Shown here piece after piece: positions 25,038-38,000 of a DNA stretch of 64,000 nucleotides. Within the stretch, counting starts at the first letter, position 1, and each line of letters opens with the position of its first letter. The notes beneath the pieces are model-generated. The model did no database searches. It worked only from the letters and a program-made list of their open reading frames with translations, and was not told the origin of the DNA. Source of the DNA: Pisolithus tinctorius (lineage: Eukaryota > Basidiomycota > Agaricomycetes > Boletales > Pisolithaceae); NCBI GenBank assembly GCA_024663395.1, contig JANFAH010000005.1, forward strand, positions 1,116,001-1,180,000. Reading direction: 5' to 3'. The translations under genes were made by a program, and so were the position numbers.

Positions 25038-27741
25038 ATGAACTCCTTTATCCGCTTTTCCCAACCGACCCGAGCCAATCTCATTCAACTGGCTCCTCGG
25101 CGAACCGTACGGGTACGAACGCAGCTCCCTTGCGCAACTCGGTTTCTTGCAGAACGGGCTTTCCAAACCGACACGCAACAATCTAGTATTCCTGTAGAGC
25201 CTCGTCCTAGATCTCGTTTTCTTAAGCGCTCACTACAAGTTGCAAAATATACCTCCTACTTCGCTCTATCTGCCGCTTTTGGCGTGCTCGCGATCGGAGC
25301 AGGCTTTTTTATTCACGATGCATTTACTTATACAGACCGGCACGTGGACCGTGTCCCAGTATCCCCTCTGGCTTTGCATCCAGAACGTGGTGGTCCTAAA
25401 AACTTACCAGTGGTCAAAGCCTTGTTGGCAGACGAAGAGGACGAAGAGGCCAAGAAGTTGAGCGAGAAACCAAAGTTGGTCATTGTCGGGGGTGGCTGGG
25501 GAGTAGGTGCAACAGCGTTGTGGTCTAACTTTGATTGACATATATTTTTTCCAAGTCGGTGGCAACTTTGCAGACTCTTGCGACGGGTGAATACCATGTA
25601 ATTGTCGTCGCGCCAGAGAATTTTACTACATTTACTCCCCTGTTACCCTGTAAGTTGTCGAGGCTGAGTGTTGCACTTTGCTGTCCTTATCCGTTCTTCC
25701 AGCTGCCGCCGTGGGCACGGTTCAGATTCGCAGCCTCATTGAACCAATGAGGAAAATTATTGCTCGACTGCATGGGCAGATGATTCACGGTAAAGCAGTG
25801 GATCTAGTAATGTCCGAGCGATTACTGGAAGTGGAGGTGCTCGATTCCTCGCGTCAACCCCAGCGGATTTATGTTCCGTGCGGCAATGTTACTTACCTCC
25901 ACATGCATAATCTTACACTTTGGAAGATATGACAAGCTGATCATCGCATGCGGTTCTGTCTCTAGCACTCACGGCGTGCCTGGCTTAGAACATTGTTTCC
26001 AGCTGAAGACTATATCAGACGCCCAGGCTATTCGACGTCGAATTATCAGTGAGGAGCAAACCTGCGATGAGTATGTATCCTGACCGTTCTGCCAGATAAT
26101 TTTGAGACTGCAAGCTTGCCAACAACCAGTCCTGAAGAACGCAAGCGCCTCTTGAGCTTTGTTGTTTGTGGCGGGGGACCCACAGGCGTCGAGACTGCTG
26201 CAGTAGGTCCTTGGTCAACTACTAGTGTGAACGATAGTGTGCTAACAACGTCTTGCTTTCTTTGCAGGAAATTCACGATTTGTGCCAGGAAGACATCATG
26301 AATTATGTGAGCCCTTGGATAGCCATTTCTGTGCTTTCATCAGTTTACCCCGTTACGGTTCTCAGTACCCAAAGATATGTCGCGAGGAGGTTTCAATACA
26401 TCTCATCCAGTCCCGTGAACACATCCTGAACACCGTGAGTAGGAAAATAAGTAGTTACGGTATGCAGACTAATTGCCTATCAGTACTCTGAAGCAATATC
26501 TAAGTTCGCGGAGGTGAGTTGGACCTCCCAATTCTGTCGATTGGGCTCTCGCACTGAGCAACTCGGATCAGGAAAAATTCCGTCGTGAAAATGTAGACCT
26601 CATCACCTCGGCACGTGTTAGTGCGGTTTTCCCCGATCGTGTAGTGTACACCGTCAAGGGCTCGGATGGGAAGATCAGTACACATGAAATCGAAAGCAAT
26701 TTCGTACTTTGGTCAACTGGTATTGCCATGAATCCATTCACGGAACGGGTTTCGAATTTGCTGCCCAACCAAGTCCACAAGAAGGCGATTGTGGTGGACG
26801 CACACTTGCGTGTTAAGGGTGCGCCGCCAGGCGAGGTGTATGCAATGGGCGATTGTGCAACCGTTCGTGTGGAACCCCGATATATAACCCAAGTGTGAAA
26901 CTGATTTGACCTGCTGCATAGATTGAGACCTCTGCTGTGGATTACCTTCTGGAGTTGGTTGATGAAGCTGACAGAGACAAGAATGGAAAGATAGACTTCG
27001 ACGAATTCGAAGTCATGGGTAAGTCATGGAGGGATGAAGCGATGTAGTTCTGCACGAGTTCATATTTCCTTTAGTCCGGAGGATCAAACAGCGTATCCCT
27101 ATGTCTGAGTCCCACTTGGCGAAGGTACGTCGTTGCTGTTCTTGCATCCCTCTGGTCACATAGATGATGCTCGCCCAGATTAGAACACTTTTCAACCGCT
27201 ACGACTCAGATGCAGACAATACTTTAAATTTGAACGAACTATGCAAACTCCTGGAGGAGCTCGGTAACCGTGTAACAGCATTGCCAGCCGTAGGAGATTT
27301 CTACTATCTCCTATGTCGGCTCCTAACGACAGTTCGGTGATTAGACTGCACAAGTTGCTTCCCAACAAGGCAAGTATCTTGGCAGAAAACTGAACAAACT
27401 TGCTGCCCAGCGGGAAGTGCTCGAAGCGAACTTTGTGAAGGACCTGGATGAAGCTGTGTTAGGACCGTTCCGCTATAGGCACCTGGGTAGTCTGGCATAT
27501 ATCGGCAATGCGGCTGTTTTCGATCTGGGAAATCTATCATTCATGGGCGGACTGTTTGCCATGTATGCGTGGAGGGGCGTGTACTGGAATGAACAGGTTT
27601 CCGCAAGGACGAGGGCACTGTTAATGATTGACTGGATCATAAGGTACATTTCCCATCCCATAAAGGCTGGATGGTAATGCACTGATACTGATGCTTGTTT
27701 TCTCAAGGGGGGTCTGGGGTCGGGACCTCTCAATTTTGTAG
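25038..27741 (+). CDS. External alternative (type II) NADH dehydrogenase with EF-hands
   Basis: A rotenone-insensitive NADH:ubiquinone oxidoreductase on the mitochondrial inner membrane that passes electrons to quinone without proton pumping. The N-terminus is Arg-rich with few acids (a matrix presequence). It is followed by a membrane segment (FALSAAFGVLAIGAGFF) that in external enzymes leaves the catalytic part facing the intermembrane space. FAD motif VIVGGGWGSVATLQTL appears after removing an intron beginning gtaggt at about 25502. NADH motif VVCGGGPTGVETAA and late motif AMGDCA are also seen. Between them and the C-terminus lies an insert with two EF-hand loops: DRDKNGKIDFDEF (good match, about 26970-27010) and DSDADNTLNLNEL (about 27207-27245). 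The C-terminal block GNLSFMGGLFAMYAWRGVYW and the ending IIRGVWGRDLSIL are typical. At least ten introns are needed. Confidence 0.93.
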
Positions 27742-27870
27742 CTCAGTCACCTCATGCAGCACTCCAGTCAACCATGGTACTTAATGATCCGTTACCCAAT
27801 TTTCGCGAAGTTGGTTCTTGACAGTTGTCCAATGGGACTTTTTTCATAAGTGATAGATTACTACTCTCGC

Positions 27871-29728
27871 CATTCAAAGGACCCAATGATAACCGTCTTC
27901 CCTATTATCGACCCCTGATTGGGCGATAGAATTGTCATCTTCCTGTTCGGGACGTCTAAATTGGTACTGACGCGAGGATGGTCAGTCTCTTCGGAAACGC
28001 CGCAACAGGTGGCGAACTCACATAACCAGGAAACCTGTCACCGACAAATCCAGAATTTCTTCGTCGTATCGTTCATTCTCATCTGGGTGGAAGGGGGAAA
28101 GTATTCCTAGAACACGATTGAGAAGACCTGACCCAACAGCGGCGGGATCTAGCAAGATGGGCTGCATCTCGGAAAGCGTGCGAGTAGCGCCAATAGGAAG
28201 TGCCGAAGAAGGCGCCATGGTTTCTTAAATGATTGAGGAAAACGATGAAGAACTACGGATGAAGATACCTCACCTTCTCCTATACGGTAGATGGTGATGT
28301 CCTCAAACTTGACAACTGAAGAGGAGGGAGCAAGCACAAGATCTGCTGCAGCTTCACTCGCCACGATGGCAGAGGTGATACCTGGAGGGGGATCAAGCTT
28401 TTGCCCGTACATATACGCATGTAACTGATAGTTGTGCACTCGTTCTTGATAGCTGGGGTCGAGATCGACAACCTGAAGTTATGTGTGAGCATATTAACCA
28501 CATTAGAGGCCTTTGAGAAGTACCCCTCCCGACTTCGGTATCTTAACAACGGTAAGCCGACTCCCGTATGACCTTTGCATTTCGACGTTCAGCTTTTCAT
28601 GGCCAACGACAAGAATAACGTTTACTGAGATCGGCGTCCATGCCGTGTTTCAAAGAACTGGAGCGTTCCACGTACTTCTAAACGCGTCGACGCAAGCCTT
28701 TACCAGAGTTTGCCGATTGTCCGCAGAACCAGACCCAGAAGCAAACGAAGACGGGGTGTCAACGATTAACCCCGACGTCCGTTCTGGAAATTTATGAGCG
28801 GGAAACGCAAGAGAGCGTGTCGGGTGTACCTTCGGGGTCATTGCAATGTCTTTCCATGACGTTCTCCCCCAAGTTGCGGATCAATCGATCAAGCAACAAA
28901 GGATTCTTCTTAATCTCGGAATGACCGTACCAATATACTAGAGGTGTCAGTGCATTTGAGGCAAGCACAGTGGGAGCAGTGGTAGCTGCAGAGCCTAGCG
29001 GATTCACTGGAGATGCAGTTGCGATGGGGCTTGTAACCACTGCGGCAGAGACTGTGCCAGGGATGATCCAAGCTCCCTAACAACCATGACAGGAGGGACG
29101 GATGCAAATACACAATCTAAGCTGACCTCGCTTGGATCTACGTTTACCAGTATCGGAGAGCGATTCTGGCCGACACGGACTGCATAATTGGTAAGGATTT
29201 TGCATATTGTCGTCTTCCCTGAATTTTCTGGACCCACGACAAGAACTCGCGGTGGTTCGGCGCTCGCACCATAATCAGCATCAGGCACCGGAGATCCGTG
29301 CAACGCACTCAGAGCACGAACACGCATTTGTTCGAAAGCCATGTGGAGATTTGCATATGCGCCCATTGGGGTTTCCTCTGATACATATTCCGTGGAAGGT
29401 TGTCCTGTAACGTGTTGAGGGGAATTTATGCCACGCAGCTTCGGGGAGGGGGAAAAGCACTCATCTTAATTGTACAACCTTGCCAGGTGAAAACGGCGGC
29501 CTTACATTCGAAGCCAAAAAGATAGGTCTTTCCCTCTGCAAGTTCTGCACCAAATATCTCGGCATTTCCACGTAAGAGCTGTCTCAAATCATGATTGGGA
29601 GAACCACCGCGCACGTCGGACTAACATACCTTAATCGCGAGGGAAGTTCCCGGATCCAGCTCAAAGCGATATTCTGTCTCTGGCTCCAGTACCCATTCCT
29701 TTGTGCCAGCTTGGGGGACATCAGACAT
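27871..29728 (-). CDS. CLP1: mRNA cleavage and polyadenylation factor CLP1
   Basis: CLP1 is a P-loop protein of cleavage factor IA, linking Pcf11 to 3'-end processing in the nucleus. The start at 29728 (MSDVPQAGTKEWVLEPE) leads into an N-terminal beta domain (LLRGNAEIFGAELAEGKTY). The central ATP-binding domain has the Walker A motif GPENSGKTTICKIL and then NVDPSE. C-terminal exons give EEILDLSVTGFLV. The final exon is recovered by an intron beginning gtgagt near 28022. It then reads TNLDVPNRKMTILSPNQG and ends GKTVIIGSFEWRE (stop 27871-27873), which matches the family ending closely. Introns also lie near 29470, 29385, 29070 and 28480. It is head-to-head with the MFS transporter and convergent with the NADH dehydrogenase gene. 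Confidence 0.93.
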
Positions 29729-29978
29729 TATTTTTGGGAAGGCACTGATATGATGGCAGTGAATGTAGCACCTGAGTGACCAGAGCAGTGCGCGCCCAGA
29801 TGCATGGCATTTCCAAAACGGGATACATACTTACTACTACTTGATGACGAGACTCAATCAATTCATTGAACTCAATCCGCGCCTCGCAGCGGCTAAAGCT
29901 CATGTCCGAAACATGACCACATGAAGGCAGTTGTTCATACCCTCTCTTAGAACTCTTCCACATCTCGTGGGGCTCACC
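29729..29978. promoter_or_regulatory. Divergent promoter between CLP1 and MFS transporter
   Basis: About 250 bases between outward-facing starts. An open frame on the minus strand (29721-30011) covers it but has no family signature and overlaps both genes, so it is treated as chance. Confidence 0.4.
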
Positions 29979-32339
29979 ATGGACTCCTCCTGCAGCGACG
30001 AGCGAAAGCACGCAGAGCCATCGGATGTTCGGGATGTTGATGTCGCGGCAACCCTCAAACCAGTTTCCCTCTCTGATGAGGAGGCACGCTCTCTCAGGTC
30101 TACTCTTTGTCGAGTCTCAGTGATAACACTTAGACTAACCTTTCTACTGCAGGCGAAAGATTGACTGGCACATCATGCCGTTCATGTGTAGTACGTCTTT
30201 GTACCCCTTAACCCTTCCGCTTTGTAACATCTAATTTTTCTCAGTCATGTACTTGTACGGATCTGGTCCGAAAATCAAAGGGCACGTTTTGACTGGTTAA
30301 TAGGATCACTTTCATGGACAAGACCACCCTTGGCGAAGCTGCTGTACTCGGTATACTGTAAGGAGAGGGTTATTCCCGTTTATAATTTTGCCTCATGGAT
30401 ATTCGATCGCAGCGAGGATGCCGATTTGTCCGCCAATCAATACAATTGGTTGGGTACAATCTTCTACTTCAGCTACCTTGCGTTTCAATACCCCCAGAAT
30501 CTGGCACTTCAACGCTTCCCCGTTGGCAAGTGGATGAGGTGCGCCCGCACTGTCGCACCGTGGCAATTATAGTGACCCCATTTTCGCCTCGACCCTTTTA
30601 GCATCAACATTTTGCTGTGGTCGGTCGTCTTGTGTTGTCATGCCGCCTGTAAATCTTTCGGGGCTTTATTCGCTGTCCGCTTTCTGCTTGGTATCTGTGA
30701 AGGCGCCATAACCCCTGGATTCATGATCGTGACCTCTATGTTCTACACGCGAGAGGAACAAACCCTGCGCGTCGGTTACTGGTGTAGGTTCACACTACCG
30801 AGTTTGTTGCAGTCACTTAACCACGCGGAGGTAGTTCTGATGAATGGCTTCGCTGTTATTATCCTTGGCTTCGTTAGCTTCGGCGTCCTTCACACCCATA
30901 CACCCAATTTCATGCCATGGCAGTGGTAAGTAGGCATCACCTCTCAACCGCAACTTCAGTCACCGACATTATCACCAGGTTGATGGTCATCACTGGTACC
31001 ATCACATTGGTGACAGCTGTCCTCTTCTGGTAAGCCCGTGGAGTTCGGTGCAACACCGCCTGAGATGTGTGATATTTACGTCCGCCATCACGTGAAGGTT
31101 CCTTTTCCCAGACTCTCCAACGTCGGCATGGTTCCTCAGCGCAAAGGAGCGCGCTCAGGCTGTGCAACGTATTCGGGTAAACCAAACCGGCATAGAAAAT
31201 AAGCACTTCAAGTATCCGCAGTACGTCCGCGCGTGCCTTTCTTTACCAAGGACTGAGAACTTCTACTCCGCAGATTTGTAGAGACAGTTAAAGATCCCAA
31301 AACATGGCTTCTAGTTTTCATTGCTGGTGCCTCGTGCGTTTTACTAGTTTTCTTCGGCGGCGGCGTTCTGATCCTGGTCTTTTGGCTGCATAGAAACGTT
31401 GTCAACTCTGTAAGCATAGTGCATGCTCGTCATTGACCAGCTTCTCACTTCAGGCGTTCTCCAATCAGCTTACTAATCAACGCCAGTTGATAGTATCTCA
31501 GTTCGGTTTCAATGCTATTCAGACCACTCTTCTTGGTTGTGTGGATGGAGTAGTAGAAAGTTCGAGACCCGTTTTGCTTGCCCGCAGGGACACTAACGGG
31601 GTTGTCCGTAGTCCTGACCATCTGGCTCGGAGTCAGACTTGCTTCATCAAAGTATATTGGTCGCGCATATGCTGGTACGCTGATGTACCTCCCTGCGATT
31701 TTGGGTGCCATCCTTGTCAGCCTTCTTCCGTATTCAAACAAGGTTGGCCTGCTATTCTCTTATTGGATTTGCAGTGAGAAAATGTTCTCTTGTCCCCTAT
31801 CTGCTGACGAGGCTCACTTCATTTTTTCGCTCATGAAATCATCAGTTTTTGCTATCGCTCCATTCACCATCTTTTTGGGATGGGTGGGTTCGATAACTTC
31901 GGGACATACCAAGCGTGAGCTAATCACATTTTACCATGCAAATCTGATTAACCTACCATTACGCAGGGATCACGACTAATGCTATGGTGCTATGCGGCTA
32001 CGCAACGGGAAACGCTGTCAGCCAGTTTATGTGGCAGGCTCAATATCAGCCAAGGTAAAATACTGAATTGTGTGTAACCCCGGAATTGACCACATACATT
32101 ACAGGAATCACATTCCATGGGCAGTCATTACTACTACCAACTTTTGCTCCGCATTGGGACTGCTTCTCTTGCGTCATATTCTCGCCGCTGATAATGCCAA
32201 ACGTGAACTGGAGGGCAGGGATCCGGAGGTGGAATCGGTCCATGTTGTGCGTCTAGAGGATGGCGTAGAGGTGAAGGTCGATAGGACATTCCTCGACCTT
32301 ACTGATAAGGAAAATCGCAACTTCCGTTACGTCCTGTGA
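29979..32339 (+). CDS. MFS transporter, allantoate/Dal5-type anion:cation symporter family
   Basis: A plasma-membrane transporter for a small organic anion; the substrate cannot be read from sequence. The cytoplasmic N-terminus (MDSSCSDERKHAEPSD) is followed by RKIDWHIMPFM and a first membrane helix with MDKTTLGEAAVLG. Then come NQYNWLGTIFYFSYLAFQYP, QRFPVGKWM (the A-loop region) and RFLLGICEGAITPGFMI, all characteristic of this subfamily. YTREEQTLRVGYW closes the first half. The second half contains FNAIQTTLLGTLTGLSVV, assembled across a 52-nt intron (gttgtg..cgcag, about 31533-31585), then GRAYAGTLMYLPAILGA and GNAVSQFMWQAQY. The C-terminal tail (VDRTFLDLTDKENRNFRYVL) is also typical. More than ten small introns are present and the reading frame is intact. 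Confidence 0.9.
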
Positions 32340-32454
32340 TCTCCTATCTGACACGGGGGCTAGCTGTACGCTTCATTCTTTAGAGAGACCACGACTCACA
32401 CTATGTTTTGTTCGTTCGTTTTCATGCAGTACTGCCATTGTGTTTTGCAGCGCG

Positions 32455-34817
32455 TCAGCACTCTAGAGCAATAAAGTATGTGTCATCTTCAGGCGGCTGA
32501 GTCGAATGGATACCCTCAATCCAAGCGACGATCTCCGCTCTCCTCCCGTTATCTAGAGCTCTCAAACTATACAAGGGGTCAGGTAACCTTGCCTCACTCG
32601 CCCCAAAATCCGCTTGGTACAGAGAGCTGGTCGACGGCTCCATAAAGCCGGACCATCGAGATCCACTCCGTGACCGCTCCGAGTACTCGTAACTTGATGA
32701 GCTGATATCATCCGACAGACTAGAAAAGCTACTGCAACAGGATGCGGAGGACGTGCAAAGTGTCAAGTGCCCGTCGCTCGAGTGATTTACCGTCTTGGGA
32801 GTGGACCTGACTCTAGAAAGAGGACGCCATTTATTCCTGCGGTAGTAAGCGGTTTCATCGTCTAGCCCTGCCACGCGAGGGAGAACGCTAGACCTGCACG
32901 AGGAGTACTCGGAGTCGCCTTCTGGTGATCCATCGGAAAGAAGCACAGAAGTGTTGCTGGGTGTCTTGTGGTGTGAAGAGCACCGTGAATACTTCGAGGA
33001 AGATGATTTCACACTAGTAAATGCCTCGTCTCGGTAGGGCTCAGTCCCAAAAAGAAGCCGCCGTAAGTCACCTACGTGCCGTCGTAAAGCCACGAAAGCC
33101 AGAAGAACACGTAGACGGTCAGTTATTTGCCCGCAGGTAGCACTTCCTTGAGGGAAAAGTGGTGCACCGAAGGACAACTCGTCGACAAGATAAGACAAGT
33201 AACAATGCGGCGCATGTCTTCCACGGAACGGTATGTGTGCAACTATACGCACGTGGTCTGCATCGTGGATGACGCCAAATAGCACAAGCCATTCGGGGAG
33301 CACGTTTGCTTCCAAGTGAGATGTTGATTCTGTCCAGCAAGCAACAAGGCTGCTCAGGTGCGGTCCCGCATGACTAGCCATGTCTTCTCGCAGACGCGCT
33401 GGTGAAGACTCCTGTAATCGCGTGTCCGCTTGGTGCCGCCAATAGGCGGGACCCTTCATCCACAGCATTACGGATGGCCGAGTCGAGAGCGTGATATCGA
33501 GAGATTGACTCTCGAGGCTCCCGCTACGCGAAGGCGAGGAGAACAGCATAAAATCTAGAGGCCATGTGGTCGATACCCTAGGAGAATAGGTATGATTAGG
33601 ATCTCTAGGAGGGACCTGTATTCAGAAAAGCGAAGTGCGGAACTTGGTGCAACAGAGTACCTCTCTAACTTGCATCCGGGTATGCTTGCAAACAAGCGAG
33701 CGATAGAAGTCGATACCCCGCTCTCTCTGCCGGTGTAGGCAAAAATCTCCGAGACAGCAGCGTCAAACGCCAATCCATCCGAGATCTCTGGAACTTCCGA
33801 TTCGCTGGATTCGCATGATGGCGGCAAGCTCGGATCCATAGTCGGACTAACCCTGGGGTTCTCGCTGGATTGGGCTCTTGTGATTTCGCGGTTGTATAAC
33901 AACCCTTGCAGGGGGCAATCCGTTACTTGCTCGTGGGCGCATTTCTCACACTGCAAAGCTAGCAGTCTCTGTATGGGCGGATATAGTTAGTGCATGCAGC
34001 TGGCCTTTCCTAAAGTAAACCGACCAGCCAGCGAGCAGGTACTGCTGTTTGCAGATTTGCGAGTCGCCAGCGGTTGCGTAGACTGAATACATACGCCGCG
34101 ACGTGGTGAATCTCTACGAAGTGTGTCTTCAGGGGGTCGAATTCGTCGATGTATGACCATTCGATGTTGGACGACATGTTAACTGGCCTAGTTAACGCCA
34201 GGGTCCAGATTTCCAGAGGAAAAATAAGTATAGCAATTAACGGCCACGCTTACACGTGTTCTGTGATACTTGAGGGCTAGAACGGAGTGAGGCAGAAGTG
34301 ACCGTTCCGGTGACTGGAAGGGTAGCGCATGCCAGTATAGCTGCGTATTGTATACGTCAATGGGAGGCAGTAGGCACTTACAAAAACTGAACATGCGAGT
34401 GCATTACATTTGCCTGGTCCCCTGCGATTAGCGACTAACCGATTAAACGAGCCTTTGAAAAAGAGCGACGCTTATAGTATTAGGCATACGCACGCTGAAC
34501 ACGGTGTCTGAACGTGCTGTCAGGTCATTAGGCAAGTGTGCCACAGACATCCCCAGTGGGCTCAATACGGTCGTTAGCCCATGAAAAATGTGGTACATAT
34601 CTCGATGACGGGATAGGCGCGGCACGAGATTGCTTCGTGCCAGCGGTGCCAGCCATCGCCTGAAATAAATCCAGTTGAGTGACAAAATAAAGTTATGCAG
34701 GTATGCACTCGATAGCTTCACAACATGTTGGCTTTCACGCGGAGCACCTGGCAAGTTCTCAAGCAGTACAAAAAAAGTAGCCGTGGTTTTCAGCCGTCTC
34801 TTAGTTGTAGGTGGCAC
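32455..34817 (-). CDS. Uncharacterised protein (no recognised family)
   Basis: I do not recognise this protein. The long last exon (32455-33549) encodes TTWPLDFMLFSSPSRSG, then PSVMLWMKGPAYWRHQ, then a compact-looking segment (LPEWLVLFGVIHDADHVRIV, LSYLVDELSFG), then a disordered Ser/Arg/Tyr-rich tail. The preceding exon (33555-33956) has two cysteine pairs (LALQCEKCAHE and later Cys) and an acidic Ser-rich part. Exons upstream of 33960 read MSSNIEWSYIDEFDPLKTHF, and further upstream LYWHALPFQSPERSLL and RWLAPLARSNLVPRLSRHRD. These can be chained through canonical small introns to an ATG at 34817; a shorter model starts at 34177. The junction near 33560-33600 is unclear: the in-frame option needs a 38-nt intron. 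The coding exons look real from their composition and splice sites. Confidence 0.55.
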
Positions 34818-35005
34818 TTGGCGCTACTGTCGGTGACGAAGCTCTTTGAGAACAATCTATCGAAATGTCGTGTATGCATCCACGAATCCAAGTTTCATTG
34901 AAACAGCAGGGAATTGGCCCGGATACTTGCAGGGGCACCATCCGAGCGGCCAGCGAACCGCTACACCTTTCGGATGTAAATACAGGCGAAAACATCTCCC
35001 ACATG

Positions 35006-38000
35006 TTACAGAAAGGAAGCGACTTTCACGGGCTTACGCACAGCCGCTGAATTTCCTTCGAGGTAACGATATGTCGTACGGAACGGGACAAGCGCGCCCT
35101 CCGATCGTGGGGCACCTGGACCCGATACTTTGCGAGGCACGGCAATTGGACGTCCAAAGAAATCAACGGGGTCCTGAAGGGAACCGTACTATGTAAGATT
35201 ATATCGAATGTCAGTATATGTAAACCTGCCTTGTCATCCACCAGGTCTGCTGGGCGACGGCGTTTGTGAACAGGAAGTTGATCTTCGTCCGGTAGCGGTG
35301 GACCCTCTTTACCAACTTCCATATCAGCTATATCACCATCAGGTCGCTCCTCCAGCATCCTGCCGAGGCTATCTGAGCAAAAGTTGACAACCGGAGTGCT
35401 CAGCGAAACACGGACTTTTTGTTGGAGTGACCTCTCCCTCTGGAATTCCCGCTCTTCGGCGTGACATCGACTGCATGTGCAGCGAGAGCAGCGTCAATCT
35501 AGCGAAGCGCTAAGTTTTACTTTACTAAAGAGAAGGAAGTAGACCAACCTCTGCGGCGATAAGATGTCGAACTGCGTATCTCGAAGTTGCAAGGTCAGGT
35601 GCGCGTTTGCCATCGTAGGTGACGAACACATCCATTGGGCTGTACCCAAATCGTCAGCGAAGCGATTATTGCCAGGGAAATGGAACGACACGTACGGGTC
35701 GAGCCTGTACACCAGTTGTCCATCCTCTGCCCTTTCCTGAACGAAACGCAAACCCAAGGATATCATGATCTCCACAAGGCGAGAGACCAACGCACGCTCT
35801 GCGGGCTTGATAATCTGGCTATTGACCTATTCAAGTTATAAGCTACTTTCGTTGAAACTTTATGCACCCTGATAATACACACTGGTCGCAAGGGAGGGGA
35901 TATTATGCGGTTAATGTATGGTGCAAATTCAAGAGGGAGGGCCTGTCCCGTGATAAGGTGTCTGTAAGCACAGGGCGTCTTGCTGGAGTTGCGTATGCCG
36001 TCAGCTAGTGATTTGTAAATCTCCTCATTAGCACGCGTGAGTTGTAGGTTCTATTCATACGCCCGTCAGCGCATTGGGTTGATGAAGTGGAGACCACTTA
36101 CATCCCAATCGGATGTATCCCTTTCCACTCGCTGGCTCCGTTGTTCCCGACACAGGGGGTGGAAGGGTATCAGAAGATATGGGAGATAGCCGTGCAGCTC
36201 GAATTCTCCTTCGGCATACATGGCCGACGACAGGGTATCAAACGCCACCAGCCACTCATTTACCTGCCGGTATCGCGACATATCCGCCTCGTGCCGACGA
36301 TAGTGTGGATACTGAGCAAAACATCCTGAGTACAAATGAGATTGGCCGTGAGGATGGGATTATGCATTACTAGACGTACCGTTTGCGACGCTGGCAGGGT
36401 TATTGAGGACCTCTATCGCCCGATTCAAGCGATTGACATAACGCGTCCCATCGTCTTCCCCTAATGCAAGATCCTTTATTCGCCTCTCAGAAAGTGGTGC
36501 GAAGATCTCCTTGAGGACAGTTGTTGTAGTACTGTCTCCCTCCTTCATGCCCGCTGTAGCCCGTCGTATGAGTGGTTCTGTGACATCCTCATTCCGCGAT
36601 TTGATGAACTGCGTTTATAGTCGGTGGCAGATCCCAGAAAACGCGACGACGGCGACGGACCTGCAGTGTGTTCAGGCAGCCCCTCAAGTCTCCTTTTGCT
36701 ATGCCGACGAGAACGCTTAAAGCTCTTGCGTTTACGTTCAGCCCCTCGAGCTCACATATCTCGCGAAGTCGCCTAACAGTGTGAACGTCGGCTGGGCGCA
36801 TGTACCGGATTTGCCGCGCGTGCGGGCGAAGCGCTGCTAATGCGTGAGAGTTTGGGTCGTTGCAAATGCAGATTATAGGCCGCAGAAGCGGGCGGGAGTG
36901 GCTTTTACCTCGATTCTTTCCTGGGTAGAGTCTAATGAACCGACGGGAAAAGCATAGTAGACAGCATACCCTTCTTGTTAGATTTATTAAAGGTTAGTGA
37001 GACCAGTTTCTGGACGAAGCCGCTTGACTTGTGGACAACAATGTTATTGACAAGATATTGGTCTAAGAGTTGGCTTACATTGTCACCACCTCCGGTAGCA
37101 CCATCAATTTCGTCAATGACCAATAGAACCGGTTTTAAGCTTCCAACCTTGGACCCTGCCTCTAACGTAGGTCGTATTCGCTCGTCGATGATTTGGGCAG
37201 ACCGAGCATCACTCCATGGGTCTCAGTATGGAAAGAGCACTAATGTTTCCAAGGACTTACCTTGCGTTGATTTCCATGACCTCGTAGCCCGCGTGTGCGG
37301 CAACGACGTGAGCTAGGGTAGTTTTGCCAAGCCCTGGAGGACCTGACAATAGTAACAACTGGAAATGGCACGCGTCAACTCTGTGTGGCAATCGAAAAAT
37401 AAGGATGCCGACCTTTTCTCTTGGTCGGCGATACTCGTCCTCAGCGTTATAATTATCTTCCTTCTCTCGGGCCCTCTTCTTCCGTTGCTTGCCAAACACA
37501 CACCAGTCCCATTGTTTTACCCATGCTAGAACTTCGCGGGCCACTCGCTCGTTCCCGAGGAGTTCAGTGAAACGCCGAGGTCGATATCGTTCTACCCATA
37601 AGGTATGTTCGCCATGCGTTTGCTCGTTAGGGCGCTCTTTTTCAGAGATACAGCTTCACATCAAAATTGTAATTAGAAGGAGAATTTATGAAGAAACTGG
37701 CAGCTTGCCTTGTGCTGGCTTTCATGGCACTGGAACTGGAGCATTCTTCCATGAGTCTATGTATCGGTATCTCCAACAGATTGCCTGCTTGCGGCGTGGG
37801 GGCGTTTGACTGCAATCAGGGAGTTAGCGAACAGACAAACCAGCTGAACTGAACACCAACAAACCTTGCGTAGTTCAACCACGCGGGGTTTACGCCTGAT
37901 GTAGAGAGTTTTACCGTCATACGTCGTGGCTCGAAGAGGAGTTCGAGCATGTGACAAGGTATTTGAAGTAGCAGGTACCTCAAGCTCTTTCCTATTAGAG

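Noticed and set aside
31530..31590. MFS transporter seemed broken after TTLLGCVDG
   Set aside because: A 52-nt intron starting two codons earlier (gttgtg) joins TTLLG to TLTGLSVV in frame.
34443..34817. Separate small gene between CTF18 and the unrecognised gene
   Set aside because: Its exons splice plausibly into the downstream unrecognised gene on the same strand, so I list it as that gene's 5' part, with low certainty.
35460..35530. Apparent frameshift in CTF18 between RYAVRHLIAAE and EEREFQRERS
   Set aside because: A 55-nt intron with gtaaag donor and atgcag acceptor (35471-35525) keeps the frame, so no mutation is needed.
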